26,987 nt of DNA, taken from NCBI GenBank assembly GCA_031549185.1, contig JAVBQG010000074.1, positions 1-26,987 on the forward strand. The letters run 5' to 3'. The notes under the pieces were generated by a model. That model had not been told where the DNA came from. It saw only the letters and a list, made by a program, of their open reading frames with translations, and did no database searches. A program made the position numbers and the translations under genes. This document shows, in pieces, positions 8,151 through 15,326 of this stretch. Source of the stretch: JAVBQG01 sp031549185 (GTDB lineage: Bacteria > Synergistota > Synergistia > Synergistales > Synergistaceae). Within the stretch, counting starts at the first letter, position 1. Every line of letters starts with the position of its first letter.

Positions 8151-8156
8151 ATTATA
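8151..8156 (-). promoter_or_regulatory. Candidate -10 for the TSUP gene, within the 301-bp divergent spacer 8059-8359
   Basis: On the minus strand 8156-8151 reads TATAAT, about 93 bases upstream of the TSUP ATG, but no recognisable -35 accompanies it. The rest of spacer 8059-8359 holds a G-run (8173-8178) and mixed sequence. I saw no credible gene, tRNA or long repeat in it. Confidence 0.3.
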
Positions 8157-8326
8157 TGCGGATTTTGCGGTCGGGGGGTTGGGCGAAATACGGGCAGGGA
8201 ATTACGGCATTGATGTATTTTAGAACATCGACAGCAGCCGATAATACCCCACCATCAATCTACGACGAGATCAATCATCCTTCCCGAACCCGCTGAAGCG
8301 CCCCCGCACAAACCACCCGGGTGGAG

Positions 8327-8332
8327 TATACT
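8327..8332 (+). promoter_or_regulatory. Candidate -10 for the MBL-fold gene
   Basis: TATACT at 8327-8332 lies 27 bases upstream of the ATG at 8360, giving a leader of roughly 20 bases that includes the ribosome-binding site GGGAGGG (8347-8353). The matching -35 position is poor. Confidence 0.35.
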
Positions 8333-8359
8333 GGCGTCGCTACCTCGGGAGGGATTCGC

Positions 8360-9139
8360 ATGAAGTTAACCGTTCTCGTCGACAACAACACGCTGATAGA
8401 CCGCTACGACCTCGGCGAGCCGGCCGTCTCGTACTACATCGAGGATGGCGGGGGGGAAATTCTCTTCGACACCGGGTACTCGGATATCCTGATCCACAAC
8501 GCGGAGGCCCTCGGCGTCGATCTGTCGTCCGTCGATACGATCGCGATCTCGCACGGGCACGACGATCACACGCGCGGTCTGCGGTTCCTGTTCGAGCGCT
8601 TCGACCTCTCGCGGGCAAAAGTCGTCGCCCACCCCGCCGCGTTCGAGAGAAAAATTTACGAGGGCGGCGACATCGGCGCGCCCTTTTCGGCGGAGGAGAT
8701 GGGGAGAAGGTGCCGGCTGCTCCTGACGCGCGAGCCGTATAAACTCGGCGAGAACGTCACGTTCCTCGGCGAAATACCGCGCCTGCACGACTTCGAGGGG
8801 AGACGCCCGGTCGGGCACGATCCCTTAACGGACGACACGGCGCTGGCGTACAGAGGCGAGCGGGGGCTCTTTGTCGTCACCGGATGCTCGCACAGCGGCA
8901 TCTGCAACATCGTGGAGCACGCGAAGAACATCTGCGGCGACGAGCGCGTCGTCGGGGTCATCGGCGGATTCCACCTGTTCGGCGTCACCTCTCAGCTCGA
9001 AGAGACGATCAAATACTTCGAGAAAAATAACATTACCGAGCTCTACCCATGCCACTGCGTCTCCTTCGACGCGAAGGCCGAGATCCACCGGCACATCCCG
9101 ATCCACGAGGTCGGCGTCGGACTGACGCTCGAGATGTAA
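8360..9139 (+). CDS. Metallo-beta-lactamase-fold protein, COG1237-like
   Basis: A 259-residue soluble metallohydrolase. The first metal motif is SHGHDDH (His65, His67, Asp69, His70). Later ligand regions are TGCSHSGICNIV near residue 174 and GGFHLF near residue 205, and a PCHC motif lies near residue 231. This is the pattern of COG1237 proteins, often annotated as dihydropterin-related MptA/7,8-dihydropterin synthases without direct evidence. The ATG at 8360 is preferred over an upstream in-frame start at 8321 because GGGAGGG lies 6 bases before it. It is monocistronic, with the ribB promoter following. Its substrate is unknown. Confidence 0.82.
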   Translation: MKLTVLVDNNTLIDRYDLGEPAVSYYIEDGGGEILFDTGYSDILIHNAEALGVDLSSVDTIAISHGHDDHTRGLRFLFERFDLSRAKVVAHPAAFERKIYEGGDIGAPFSAEEMGRRCRLLLTREPYKLGENVTFLGEIPRLHDFEGRRPVGHDPLTDDTALAYRGERGLFVVTGCSHSGICNIVEHAKNICGDERVVGVIGGFHLFGVTSQLEETIKYFEKNNITELYPCHCVSFDAKAEIHRHIPIHEVGVGLTLEM

Positions 9140-9157
9140 ACGACGGCCGCGCCGTGT

Positions 9158-9186
9158 TTGACAGAAAACATCGAGGTCGCTACACT
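9158..9186 (+). promoter_or_regulatory. Sigma70-type promoter of the FMN riboswitch-ribB unit
   Basis: TTGACA (9158-9163), a 17-bp spacer and TACACT (9181-9186) give a near-consensus promoter. Transcription would start near 9193, immediately before the first riboswitch helix. The sequence match and the position support each other. Confidence 0.88.
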
Positions 9187-9194
9187 ATCATTGT

Positions 9195-9336
9195 CCTTCT
9201 CGGGGCGGAGTGAAAGTCTCCACCGGCGGTGTTCCGAGGTCCTCGGAGAGCCCGCGAGTCGGCCTGTCGCACAGCAGGCCGATTGATCCGGTGAAATGCC
9301 GGAGCCGACGGTTACAGTCCGGATGAAAGAGAATGG
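9195..9336 (+). ncRNA. FMN riboswitch (RFN element) aptamer
   Basis: The conserved aptamer blocks occur in order. There is a P1 strand (TTCTC, 9197-9201) and the core GGGGC (9202-9206). P2 follows with GGAG/CTCC and ACCGGCGGT near 9222-9230. Next come GCCCGCGAG (~9250), a GGCCTG/CAGGCC hairpin and GATCCGGTGAAATGCCGGAG (~9285-9304). The last blocks are CCGACGGTTACAGTCCGGATGAAAG and the closing P1 strand (GAGAA, 9329-9333). FMN binding represses riboflavin synthesis and transport genes in bacteria. This copy precedes ribB with the correct polarity and lies directly downstream of a strong promoter. Confidence 0.97.
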
Positions 9337-9357
9337 CCTGTTCACCTCTCATGCTTT

Positions 9358-9400
9358 CCGCCCCGATTGAGACAAATTATTGATCCTGTGATCGGGGAGG
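9358..9400 (+). promoter_or_regulatory. Riboswitch expression platform: hairpin sequestering the ribB ribosome-binding site
   Basis: Bases 9361-9367 (CCCCGAT) pair perfectly with 9391-9397 (ATCGGGG), and 9358-9359 add two pairs with 9399-9400 across one mismatch. The right arm contains the ribB Shine-Dalgarno GGGGAGG (9394-9400), so the hairpin would block translation. The left arm 9358-9366 is also an exact 9-nt reverse complement of aptamer bases 9200-9208. That allows a competing pairing that frees the ribosome-binding site when FMN is absent. No T-run follows, so control is probably translational. Confidence 0.8.
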
Positions 9401-9407
9401 CAATACC

Positions 9408-10052
9408 ATGAATCGGAATTTGCTGGAAGATTTCGGAGACTCGGAGACGCGCGTCGTTCGCGCGCTGGAATCGCTGTACCGAGGCAACGGCGTGATCGTG
9501 GTCGACGACGAGAGCCGCGAGAACGAGGGCGACGTCATCTACGGCGCGAGGACGCTGACCGTTGGGCAGATGGCGCTGATGATCCGAGAGACGAGCGGCA
9601 TCGTCTGCCTCTGTCTGCCGCCGGAAAAGGTGAAGAGCCTCGACCTGCCGATGATGACGGAGCGCAACACCAGCGCGCACGGCACAGCCTTCACCGTCTC
9701 GATCGACGCCGCCGCCGGCGTCACCACGGGCGTATCGGCGGCCGACCGCGTGGCCACGGTGAAAGCGGCGACGGCGGACGGCGCGCGCCCGGAGGACCTG
9801 AGCCGCCCCGGCCACATCTTCCCCCTGGTCGCGAAGCCGGGCGGCGTGCTGGAGCGCCGGGGGCACACGGAGTGCGTCGTCGACCTGATGCGCCTCGCTG
9901 GCCTGCACCCCTACGGCATCCTCGGCGAGGTCACCAACCCCGACGGCACGATGGCCCGTCTGCCGGAGCTGGTTCCCTTCGCCCGTAAGAACGCCCTGCC
10001 CCTGCTGAGCGTGGAAGACGTCTGCGGATATCGGAAAAAGTACAGTGCGTAA
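9408..10052 (+). CDS. ribB: 3,4-dihydroxy-2-butanone 4-phosphate synthase
   Basis: A 214-residue enzyme that converts ribulose 5-phosphate to 3,4-dihydroxy-2-butanone 4-phosphate and formate, supplying the xylene-ring carbons of riboflavin. The signature DDESRENEGD (residues 33-42), the RPGH block (133-136) and HTE (153-155) are all present, and length matches stand-alone RibB. There is no fused GTP cyclohydrolase II (RibA) domain, and no other rib gene is in the window. The FMN riboswitch in its leader indicates feedback control by flavin. The start at 9408 follows GGGGAGG by 7 bases. Confidence 0.97.
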   Translation: MNRNLLEDFGDSETRVVRALESLYRGNGVIVVDDESRENEGDVIYGARTLTVGQMALMIRETSGIVCLCLPPEKVKSLDLPMMTERNTSAHGTAFTVSIDAAAGVTTGVSAADRVATVKAATADGARPEDLSRPGHIFPLVAKPGGVLERRGHTECVVDLMRLAGLHPYGILGEVTNPDGTMARLPELVPFARKNALPLLSVEDVCGYRKKYSA

Positions 10053-10059
10053 AATCTGC

Positions 10060-10091
10060 GGGGGGGCGCCGCGGTCAGCGCCCCCCCCCCC
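10060..10091. repeat. GC-only hairpin with an 11-C tract between convergent genes
   Basis: Bases 10060-10069 (seven G then CGC) pair perfectly with 10078-10087 around an 8-nt loop, and the C-run continues to 10091. It begins 8 bases after the ribB stop. No T-run follows on the plus strand. On the minus strand a short TTTT follows about seven bases past the stem. It may block transcription from either side but is not a textbook intrinsic terminator. Confidence 0.6.
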
Positions 10092-10138
10092 GTGGTGCAT
10101 CGCCTCTTCGCCAATTCCGGAAAATCCATTATCCCTCC

Positions 10139-10597
10139 CTATTCCCAGCTCTGCAGCTCGATCAGGTTGCCCTCGATGTCCCGGACATAGACGAACGTCG
10201 CGCGTTTTCCGCCGGGATACTCCTTCGTCACCATCTCGCCCAGCGCGCTGCCGCCCGCGCGCAGGACGGCCCGCAGGGCCTCCTCAACGTCGTTCGTCGA
10301 AAACGCGATGTGCGCGATGCCGAACTGGTTGATCCCGTGCCGTTCGGCCTCCCGGGGCTTGCCGTACGAAAAAATTTCCAGCGTCGGCCCCTCCCCCTCC
10401 TCGTATCCCGGCATGGCGAGGTGTTCCCCCTCGATATGCGCGCCCCCTAATCCCGTCAGGGCGTCGAGCCACCCGCCGCTCAGATCTCGAGCAGGGGGAA
10501 TGGGCTTCATGCCGAAGACATCCTGATAGAAACGGGACAAACGCCGCCAATCCCTTGCGACGATATTCGTGTGTACGTACTTCATTTCGACAGACAT
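10139..10597 (-). CDS. VOC/glyoxalase superfamily protein
   Basis: A 152-residue two-module vicinal-oxygen-chelate protein. Residues near KYVHTNIVARDWRRLSRFYQDVFGM form the first beta-alpha module with a His ligand candidate. LEIFSY, IAHIAF and NLIELQSWE supply the Glu, His and Glu expected of a metal-binding VOC fold. The reaction is not identifiable; relatives include glyoxalases and isomerases. ATG 10597 is chosen over ATG 10603 and longer frames because AGGAG (10606-10610) lies 8 bases before it but only 2 before the other ATG. It is divergent from the HAD-fold gene. Confidence 0.82.
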   Translation of the reverse strand: MSVEMKYVHTNIVARDWRRLSRFYQDVFGMKPIPPARDLSGGWLDALTGLGGAHIEGEHLAMPGYEEGEGPTLEIFSYGKPREAERHGINQFGIAHIAFSTNDVEEALRAVLRAGGSALGEMVTKEYPGGKRATFVYVRDIEGNLIELQSWE

Positions 10598-10634
10598 GGC
10601 CATCTCTCCTTCGGGCTTCGAGGCTGTGCGCTCA

Positions 10635-10657
10635 ATTATAGGTGATTCGGTTATACT
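10635..10657. promoter_or_regulatory. Divergent -10 elements between VOC and HAD genes
   Basis: Within the 95-bp divergent spacer, the minus strand reads TATAAT at 10640-10635, facing the VOC gene. The plus strand reads TATACT at 10652-10657, facing the HAD gene. Neither has a convincing -35 at the usual spacing, and the two would compete for space. Confidence 0.4.
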
Positions 10658-10692
10658 ATGTTCGCAAGATTGTAAGATGAAGAGGTGGCTCG

Positions 10693-11205
10693 ATGGCAAG
10701 GTTTTTTATTTTCGGCGTGGGCAACGTGATCCTGCGTTTCAAACCGCGGGAGTTCCTGCGGGATATGGGCTATTCCGAAGAGGAGGCGGAGGCGATCCGC
10801 AGGACGATGTCGTGCTTCTACTGTATGTTCGCGCCCGTCGAGGGGACCGCCGACTTGCTCCACGAGCTCGAACGGGCGGGACACGGGCTCTACTATCTTT
10901 CAAATTTCCACGAGAGGGCGTCGAAGTTCGTCGTCGCCAAGAACCCCGTCTTCTCTCTCTTCGCGGGCGGACTTTTCTCATGGCAGGTGAAACGGTTGAA
11001 ACCGGCCCCGGAAATCTACCGGGCGCTGCTTGACCGGTACGGCCTCGATCCGCGCGACTGCGTCTTCGTCGACGACGTGGCGGAGAACGTCGCGGCGGCG
11101 ACGGCGCTCGGCATGGACGGCGTTCTCTTTACGACGCCCGGGGTGCTGAGAGAATACCTGACTTCCAACGGGGGAGAGGTTTGCGCATGCAACGGGAGAG
11201 CGTAA
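10693..11205 (+). CDS. HAD-superfamily protein lacking the nucleophilic Asp (probable non-canonical or inactive HAD)
   Basis: A 170-residue HAD fold similar to YihX/epoxide-hydrolase-like subfamily IA proteins. Motif II is LSNFHE with Ser70, motif III is KRLKPAPEIY with Lys103, and motif IV is VFVDD (Asp127, Asp128), all intact. Motif I reads FIFGVGNVIL where the family has FxFDxGNVL. The Asp nucleophile is replaced by Gly8, encoded by GGC at 10714-10716, one base from GAC. Phosphotransfer by the usual mechanism should therefore be lost. The ribosome-binding site GAGGTGG (10682-10688) is good and the frame is intact, so it is not an obvious pseudogene. The 3' end overlaps the next gene by 19 bases. 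Confidence 0.82.
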   Translation: MARFFIFGVGNVILRFKPREFLRDMGYSEEEAEAIRRTMSCFYCMFAPVEGTADLLHELERAGHGLYYLSNFHERASKFVVAKNPVFSLFAGGLFSWQVKRLKPAPEIYRALLDRYGLDPRDCVFVDDVAENVAAATALGMDGVLFTTPGVLREYLTSNGGEVCACNGRA

Positions 11206-11846
11206 GAATCGCGCGGCTCGTCTGGGGCCTTTTTCTGTACTCCGTGGGGATCGTGCTGACGGTCCACGCGAACCTCGGCGTCGCGCCGTGGGACGTGTTC
11301 CACCAAGGGGTCAGCCGTCAACTGGGGATCACGTTCGGGATGGCCAGCGTCCTCGTCTCGGTCGCCGTCGTCGGCATATCCGTGGTGATGAGGGAGCACG
11401 TCGGCTTCGGCACGCTCTGCAACATGATCCTGATCGGGGCCTTCGTCGACGTGCTGATGCTGGGAAAGATGATACCGGAGGCGCACACGTTTACAGCCGG
11501 CCTCGCCATGATGGTCGCCGGGCTGTTCATGATCGCTTTGGCAAGCTACTTCTACATGGGCGCGGGGTACGGCGCGGGACCGAGGGACTCGCTGATGGTC
11601 GTGCTGACCAGGCGCACGGGACGCCCTGTCGGGCTCTGCCGCGCCGGCGTCGAGGGCGTCGCCCTCTTCTGCGGCTGGCTGCTGGGCGGGCACGCGGGCA
11701 TCGGTACGGTGATCTCCGCGCTCGGCGTCGGCTTCGCGGTGCAGATCGTCTTCTCGCTGCTGCATTTCGACGTCCAGACGATCCACCAGGAGACCTTCGC
11801 CGAGACCTGGGGACGTTTCATGAAAGCCGCCCGGTGGCGGCGCTGA
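11187..11846 (+). CDS. YczE/YyaS-like integral membrane protein
   Basis: A 219-residue protein with about five membrane segments belonging to the YczE family (COG2364). Typical features are the N-terminal WGLFLYSVGIVLTVHANLGVAPWDVFHQG block (residues ~11-39) and the GAGYGAGPRDSLM block near residue 125. The biochemical role of the family is not established. ATG 11187 is preferred to TTG 11181 because GGGGAGAGG (11171-11179) lies 7 bases upstream. It overlaps the HAD gene by 19 bases and is probably translated from the same mRNA. Confidence 0.85.
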   Translation: MQRESVRIARLVWGLFLYSVGIVLTVHANLGVAPWDVFHQGVSRQLGITFGMASVLVSVAVVGISVVMREHVGFGTLCNMILIGAFVDVLMLGKMIPEAHTFTAGLAMMVAGLFMIALASYFYMGAGYGAGPRDSLMVVLTRRTGRPVGLCRAGVEGVALFCGWLLGGHAGIGTVISALGVGFAVQIVFSLLHFDVQTIHQETFAETWGRFMKAARWRR

Positions 11847-11855
11847 ACAATAGGC

Positions 11856-11885
11856 CGATCATTTTCAATGTGATCGTTTTCTTTT
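11856..11885 (+). terminator. Weak intrinsic terminator after the YczE-like gene
   Basis: CGATCA (11856-11861) pairs with TGATCG (11871-11876) around a 9-nt loop and is followed by TTTTCTTTT (11877-11885). The stem is only 6 bp, but the T-rich tail and the position 10 bases after the stop codon make it a plausible terminator. Confidence 0.6.
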
Positions 11886-11962
11886 GTAGGGGCAAACAGT
11901 GTTCGTCCGCTTAACCCTGAATGAATCATGATTCTTGGCGGGCGCACACTGTGCGCCCCTAC
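11886..11962. repeat. 77-bp imperfect inverted repeat (REP/MITE-like)
   Basis: Arms of 25 nt (11886-11910 and 11938-11962) match at 21 of 25 positions when one is reverse-complemented, separated by a 27-nt spacer. The outer ends GTAGGGGC and GCCCCTAC are perfect. The right arm alone is also partly self-complementary (GGGCGCACA/TGTGCGCCC). It sits between two convergent genes, the usual place for dispersed intergenic palindromes of the REP or MITE type. No coding capacity. Confidence 0.7.
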
Positions 11963-11987
11963 GTGTAATAATGGACTATTACGACTT

Positions 11988-13223
11988 TCAGGCGCCTTTT
12001 TTCATCTCTCCGATCGCCTCGGCGAGGCGCTTCGCCCCCTCCTCGATGACCTCCGGCTGCGAATAGGTGAAGTTCATCCGGCCGTAGCGACGGCCGCGCG
12101 CGGGGTCGATGCAGAACGGGAGCGCCGGGATGAAGGCGACCTTCTTCTCGAGCGCTCGCCCGGCGAGCTCCACCGCGTCGATCTCGCCGAAGTCCAGCCA
12201 GAAAAAGAACCCCCCCTCCGGCGTCACCCACTTCACGCCATGCGGCGCGAGGTACTTCGCAAAGGCGCTCTGCATCGCGTCGCGCTTCACACGGTAGTTG
12301 TTCGTGATGTTCGGGATATGTTCGTCGAGGTAGCCCTTGCGGCAGTATTCGTAGACGAGCGCCTGGTTGATCGGGCTCGAACAGATGTCCGAGAACTGCT
12401 TGAAGATCGTCATCTGCCGGATGATGCTCCTGGCGCCGATCACCCAGCCGATCCGCACGCCCGGCGAGAGGATCTTCGAGAAACTGCCCGCGTAGATCGT
12501 GTTTCCCCCGCCGTCGAACGAAAACAGGCTCGGCAGGTGTTCGCCGTCGTAGCGCACGTAGCCGTACGGGTCGTCCTCGAGGACTCCGACTCCGTAGCGG
12601 TCGGCGATCTCGGCCAGTTTTTTGCGGCGCTCGACCGTCATGGTGGCCCCCGCCGGGTTCTGGAAGTTCACGATCGTATAGATAAACTTGACGGTCCGCC
12701 CCGACGCCCGAATGCGATCCAGCAGGGCCGGCAGTTCATCCACGATCATACCGTGCCCGTCCATCGGGACGGTCTCGAAGGCGGCGCCGTGGCTCTCGAA
12801 CACGGAGAGCGCGGAGAGATACGAGGGATCCTCCGTGACGATCACGTCCCCCCCGTCGATCGTGGCCCAGCAGAGGAGGTCGAGCACCTGCTGCGAGCCG
12901 GTCGTGAGGATGATCTCGTCGAGGCCGACGGCGCGTCCGAGGCGGGGCTTCTGCCACGCGGCGAGGAACTCGCGCAGCCGGGAGTCTCCTTCGGTGGTGC
13001 CATACTGCATCAGGTCCGCCCCGTCCTCCTTCATGACGTGGACGCCCTCGTAAAATTTGTCCACGGGGAAGACCTCCGGCGCCGGCATGCCCCCCGCGAA
13101 CGAGATCATGCCCGGTTCCTTCACCACGCTCAGAATCTCGCGGATCGGAGAGGGGCGAATGCCCTTTGCCACCTCGCTGAACGTGCCCTTCCATACCTCG
13201 CCGAATTCCTTCAATCGACTCAC
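11988..13223 (-). CDS. PLP-dependent aminotransferase, class I/II fold (2-aminoadipate/aromatic aminotransferase-like)
   Basis: About 411 residues of the fold-type I group that includes LysN and MocR-related aminotransferases, but with no DNA-binding domain. Landmarks are SFAGGMPAPEVFPV near the N-terminus, TTGSQQVLDLL, NFQNPAG (Asn contacting PLP), the Schiff-base Lys in SFSKILSPGVRIGW and the C-terminal GGFFFWLDF. It would transaminate an amino acid with a 2-oxo acid, and the exact substrate is open. The frame runs upstream to 13616, but a terminator lies at 13270-13304. The start is therefore taken as GTG 13223; TTG 13214 has better spacing to AGGGGTGA and is an alternative. ATG 13265 would lack a ribosome-binding site. 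Confidence 0.87.
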   Translation of the reverse strand: MSRLKEFGEVWKGTFSEVAKGIRPSPIREILSVVKEPGMISFAGGMPAPEVFPVDKFYEGVHVMKEDGADLMQYGTTEGDSRLREFLAAWQKPRLGRAVGLDEIILTTGSQQVLDLLCWATIDGGDVIVTEDPSYLSALSVFESHGAAFETVPMDGHGMIVDELPALLDRIRASGRTVKFIYTIVNFQNPAGATMTVERRKKLAEIADRYGVGVLEDDPYGYVRYDGEHLPSLFSFDGGGNTIYAGSFSKILSPGVRIGWVIGARSIIRQMTIFKQFSDICSSPINQALVYEYCRKGYLDEHIPNITNNYRVKRDAMQSAFAKYLAPHGVKWVTPEGGFFFWLDFGEIDAVELAGRALEKKVAFIPALPFCIDPARGRRYGRMNFTYSQPEVIEEGAKRLAEAIGEMKKGA

Positions 13224-13269
13224 CCCTGTCCAGGAAATTTTGATAAACGGAACGATACACGCCATTTCG

Positions 13270-13304
13270 AAAAAACGCAAGACGCTGGCACCGGGCGCCT
13301 TGCG
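13270..13304 (-). terminator. Intrinsic terminator of the ech-hyp operon
   Basis: Read on the minus strand, 13304-13295 pairs with 13285-13276 as a 10-bp stem with one G-U wobble and a 9-nt loop. Six T (13275-13270) follow directly. It lies 17 bases past the hypE stop and separates the hydrogenase operon from the aminotransferase gene. Confidence 0.93.
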
Positions 13305-13321
13305 CACCACGGGCTTCTTCG

Positions 13322-14296
13322 TCAGCAAATTCTCGGCAACCCCTCGCCCCTCAGCCTGCGCAGCAGACGAAGACCTCCCACTCGGGTTTTGAGGACGACG
13401 CCGCCGCCCTTTTCCACCCTCCCGATCAGCGCCGCCTTTTCCCCGTACTTCGCCACCCGCATGGCAGCCAGGGCAACATCCGCTTTTTTCGCGGGGACGA
13501 CGGCCACAAGCTTTCCCTCGTTTCCCATATAGAGCGGGTCCAGTCCCAGGATATCGCAGAAGCCCCGCACCTCTCGACCGAGCGGAATCAGGTCCTCCGA
13601 GATTGCGATGCGGCACTCGCCCGCGTCGGCGATTTCATTCAAAACCGTCGCCAGGCCGCCTCGCGTGACGTCACGCATGGCGTGCACGGAGATACGGGCT
13701 CTCCGCAACGCTTCCACGACGGCGTTCAGCGGGGCGACGTCGCTTTCGATGCCATTGCGAATCCCCATCCGCGCGCTCATGATACAGGCGTGGTGCGCCC
13801 CCAGTTCGCCGGAGAGGAGCACGGCGTCCCCCTCCCGGGCGTTCGAGACTCGGATCGGCCTCTCCACCAGCCCGACCCCGGCGGTGTTGACCATCATCCC
13901 GCCATCGCCCTCGATCACCTTCGTGTCGGCCGCGACGATCCTCACACCCGCCTCTTTCGAGGCGGCCCGAATCGAGGCGAGGATTCTCTCCAGATCGTCC
14001 GTCTCGAGGTTCTCCTCCAGGATAAAGCCCATCGAGAGGTACTTCGGACGGGCGCCCATCACCAGCAGGTCGTTGACCGCCCCGCACACCGTCAACCTTC
14101 CGATGTCGCCGCCGGGAAAAAAAAGCGGCTTCACGACGAAGCTGTCGGTCGTGAAGGCGATCCTTCCGGGCGCGGGCAGGATCGCCGCGTCCTCCATCCT
14201 GCCCAGGATCGGGTTATCCAGGTAGCGGCCGAAAAATTTCCGGATCAGCTCGTCCGTCTCCCGGCCGCCGTTTCCGTGCGCAAGCTCAATCTTCAT
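13322..14296 (-). CDS. hypE: Hydrogenase maturation factor HypE
   Basis: A 324-residue protein that ends in PRIC, the invariant C-terminal Cys which HypF carbamoylates and HypE then dehydrates to thiocyanate, the CN source for the NiFe centre. The N-terminus KIELAHGNGGRETDELI, the ATP-binding DAAILP...FTTDSFVV region and GDGGMMVNTAGVG are typical of the PurM-like fold. ATG 14296 is chosen because GGAG (14304-14307) is 7 bases upstream; a TTG at 14302 is less likely. The start overlaps hypD by 11 bases. It is the last gene of the operon. Confidence 0.97.
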   Translation of the reverse strand: MKIELAHGNGGRETDELIRKFFGRYLDNPILGRMEDAAILPAPGRIAFTTDSFVVKPLFFPGGDIGRLTVCGAVNDLLVMGARPKYLSMGFILEENLETDDLERILASIRAASKEAGVRIVAADTKVIEGDGGMMVNTAGVGLVERPIRVSNAREGDAVLLSGELGAHHACIMSARMGIRNGIESDVAPLNAVVEALRRARISVHAMRDVTRGGLATVLNEIADAGECRIAISEDLIPLGREVRGFCDILGLDPLYMGNEGKLVAVVPAKKADVALAAMRVAKYGEKAALIGRVEKGGGVVLKTRVGGLRLLRRLRGEGLPRIC

Positions 14297-15326
14297 CGCC
14301 AAACTCCTCGTACCAGATTCCGCAGGCGCCCTCGGCGGAGATCATGCACGGCCCCTGGGGGTTCGATGGCGTACACGCCCGCCCGAACAACTGGCAGGCA
14401 GAGGGGCGGACGCGGCCCAGGATGACGTCGGCGCAGCGGCAGGCGGTCGGTTCGTCGTCCTCGATCTCGCGGCTCCCCGCGTCGAGGTGCGCATACTCCT
14501 CCTTCAGGTAGAGGCCCGAATCCCCGATCCTGCCGATCCCGCGCCAGTACGCGTCGCCCACGTCGAAGCAGCGCGCGATCGCCGCCTGCGCCTCCCGGTT
14601 GCCCTGTTCCGAGACGACGGCGCCGTAAAAATTTTCGACCGAGGGGCGCCTTTCCGCGCACTGTCGGACGATCTCGTATATCGCGCGGACGATCTGCTCC
14701 CCCTCGAAGCCGGCGACGACGAAAGGCTTTCCGTATCGCTCCCCCAGCGGCGCGAACGCCCTGCGGCCGGTGACGACGGCGACATGCCCCGGACAGAGGA
14801 AGCCGTCGACGCTCTCGGTTGCGCAGACGTACTCGATGGCCGGTATCGTGCGCTTGATCGAGGTGAGCAGCCGCAGGTTGCGGATATTCTCCCGCAGCAG
14901 CTCCTCGACCAGCGCGGCAAAGACCGCCGCCGTCGTCTCGAACCCGATCGCGGCGAAGACGAACTGCCGCTCGGGATTTCGCGCGGCCGTCTCCATCGCC
15001 TGAAAGGGCGAGTAGACGATCCGCACCCTCCCCCTCGCCCGGCCGAGGCTCGTCGTCCGCCCCGGGACCTTCAGCATATCGCCGAAGGTCAACACCGTGC
15101 AGGCCGGATCTGTCGCGAGGGCCGCCAGTCTCTCGACATAGGAGGCCTGCGTAACGCAGACGGGGCACCCCGGCCCCGAGACCAGTTCGATCCTCTCGGA
15201 GAGACAGCTCCGCAGTCCGCTCCTGGCGATCGAGCGGGTGTGCGTTCCGCACACCTCCATGATCTTGAGCGGCGCGCCGTCGTACGATGCAAGCGCTTCG
15301 AGCATTTCAGAGGCGCTCGTTTTCAT
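14286..15326 (-). CDS. hypD: Hydrogenase maturation factor HypD
   Basis: A 346-residue iron-sulfur scaffold protein that works with HypC to assemble Fe(CN)2CO. Conserved motifs are MEVCGTHTRSIARSGLR (residues ~23-39), SGPGCPVCVT (~50-59), the IGFETTAA block and GFLCPGHVAVVTG. The C-terminal cysteine set for the [4Fe-4S] cluster is CRCADVILGRVRPSAC...C...GPCM...GACGIWY. Length is a little below the common ~370 residues but no motif is missing. It overlaps hypC upstream by 20 bases and hypE downstream by 11. Confidence 0.97.
   Translation of the reverse strand: MKTSASEMLEALASYDGAPLKIMEVCGTHTRSIARSGLRSCLSERIELVSGPGCPVCVTQASYVERLAALATDPACTVLTFGDMLKVPGRTTSLGRARGRVRIVYSPFQAMETAARNPERQFVFAAIGFETTAAVFAALVEELLRENIRNLRLLTSIKRTIPAIEYVCATESVDGFLCPGHVAVVTGRRAFAPLGERYGKPFVVAGFEGEQIVRAIYEIVRQCAERRPSVENFYGAVVSEQGNREAQAAIARCFDVGDAYWRGIGRIGDSGLYLKEEYAHLDAGSREIEDDEPTACRCADVILGRVRPSACQLFGRACTPSNPQGPCMISAEGACGIWYEEFGDED

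Noticed and set aside
13223..13310. Promoter TTGCGT-17-TATCGT for the aminotransferase on the minus strand
   Set aside because: The spacing is right but both hexamers are weak, and the -35 overlaps the terminator stem. Not enough to annotate.
11928..13532. 534-codon plus-strand frame opposite the aminotransferase
   Set aside because: A shadow of the aminotransferase, and it also crosses the intrinsic terminator and part of hypE.
13224..13616. Extended N-terminus of the aminotransferase (542-residue frame)
   Set aside because: It would run through hypE in another frame and through the operon terminator; family members start near residue SRLKEF.
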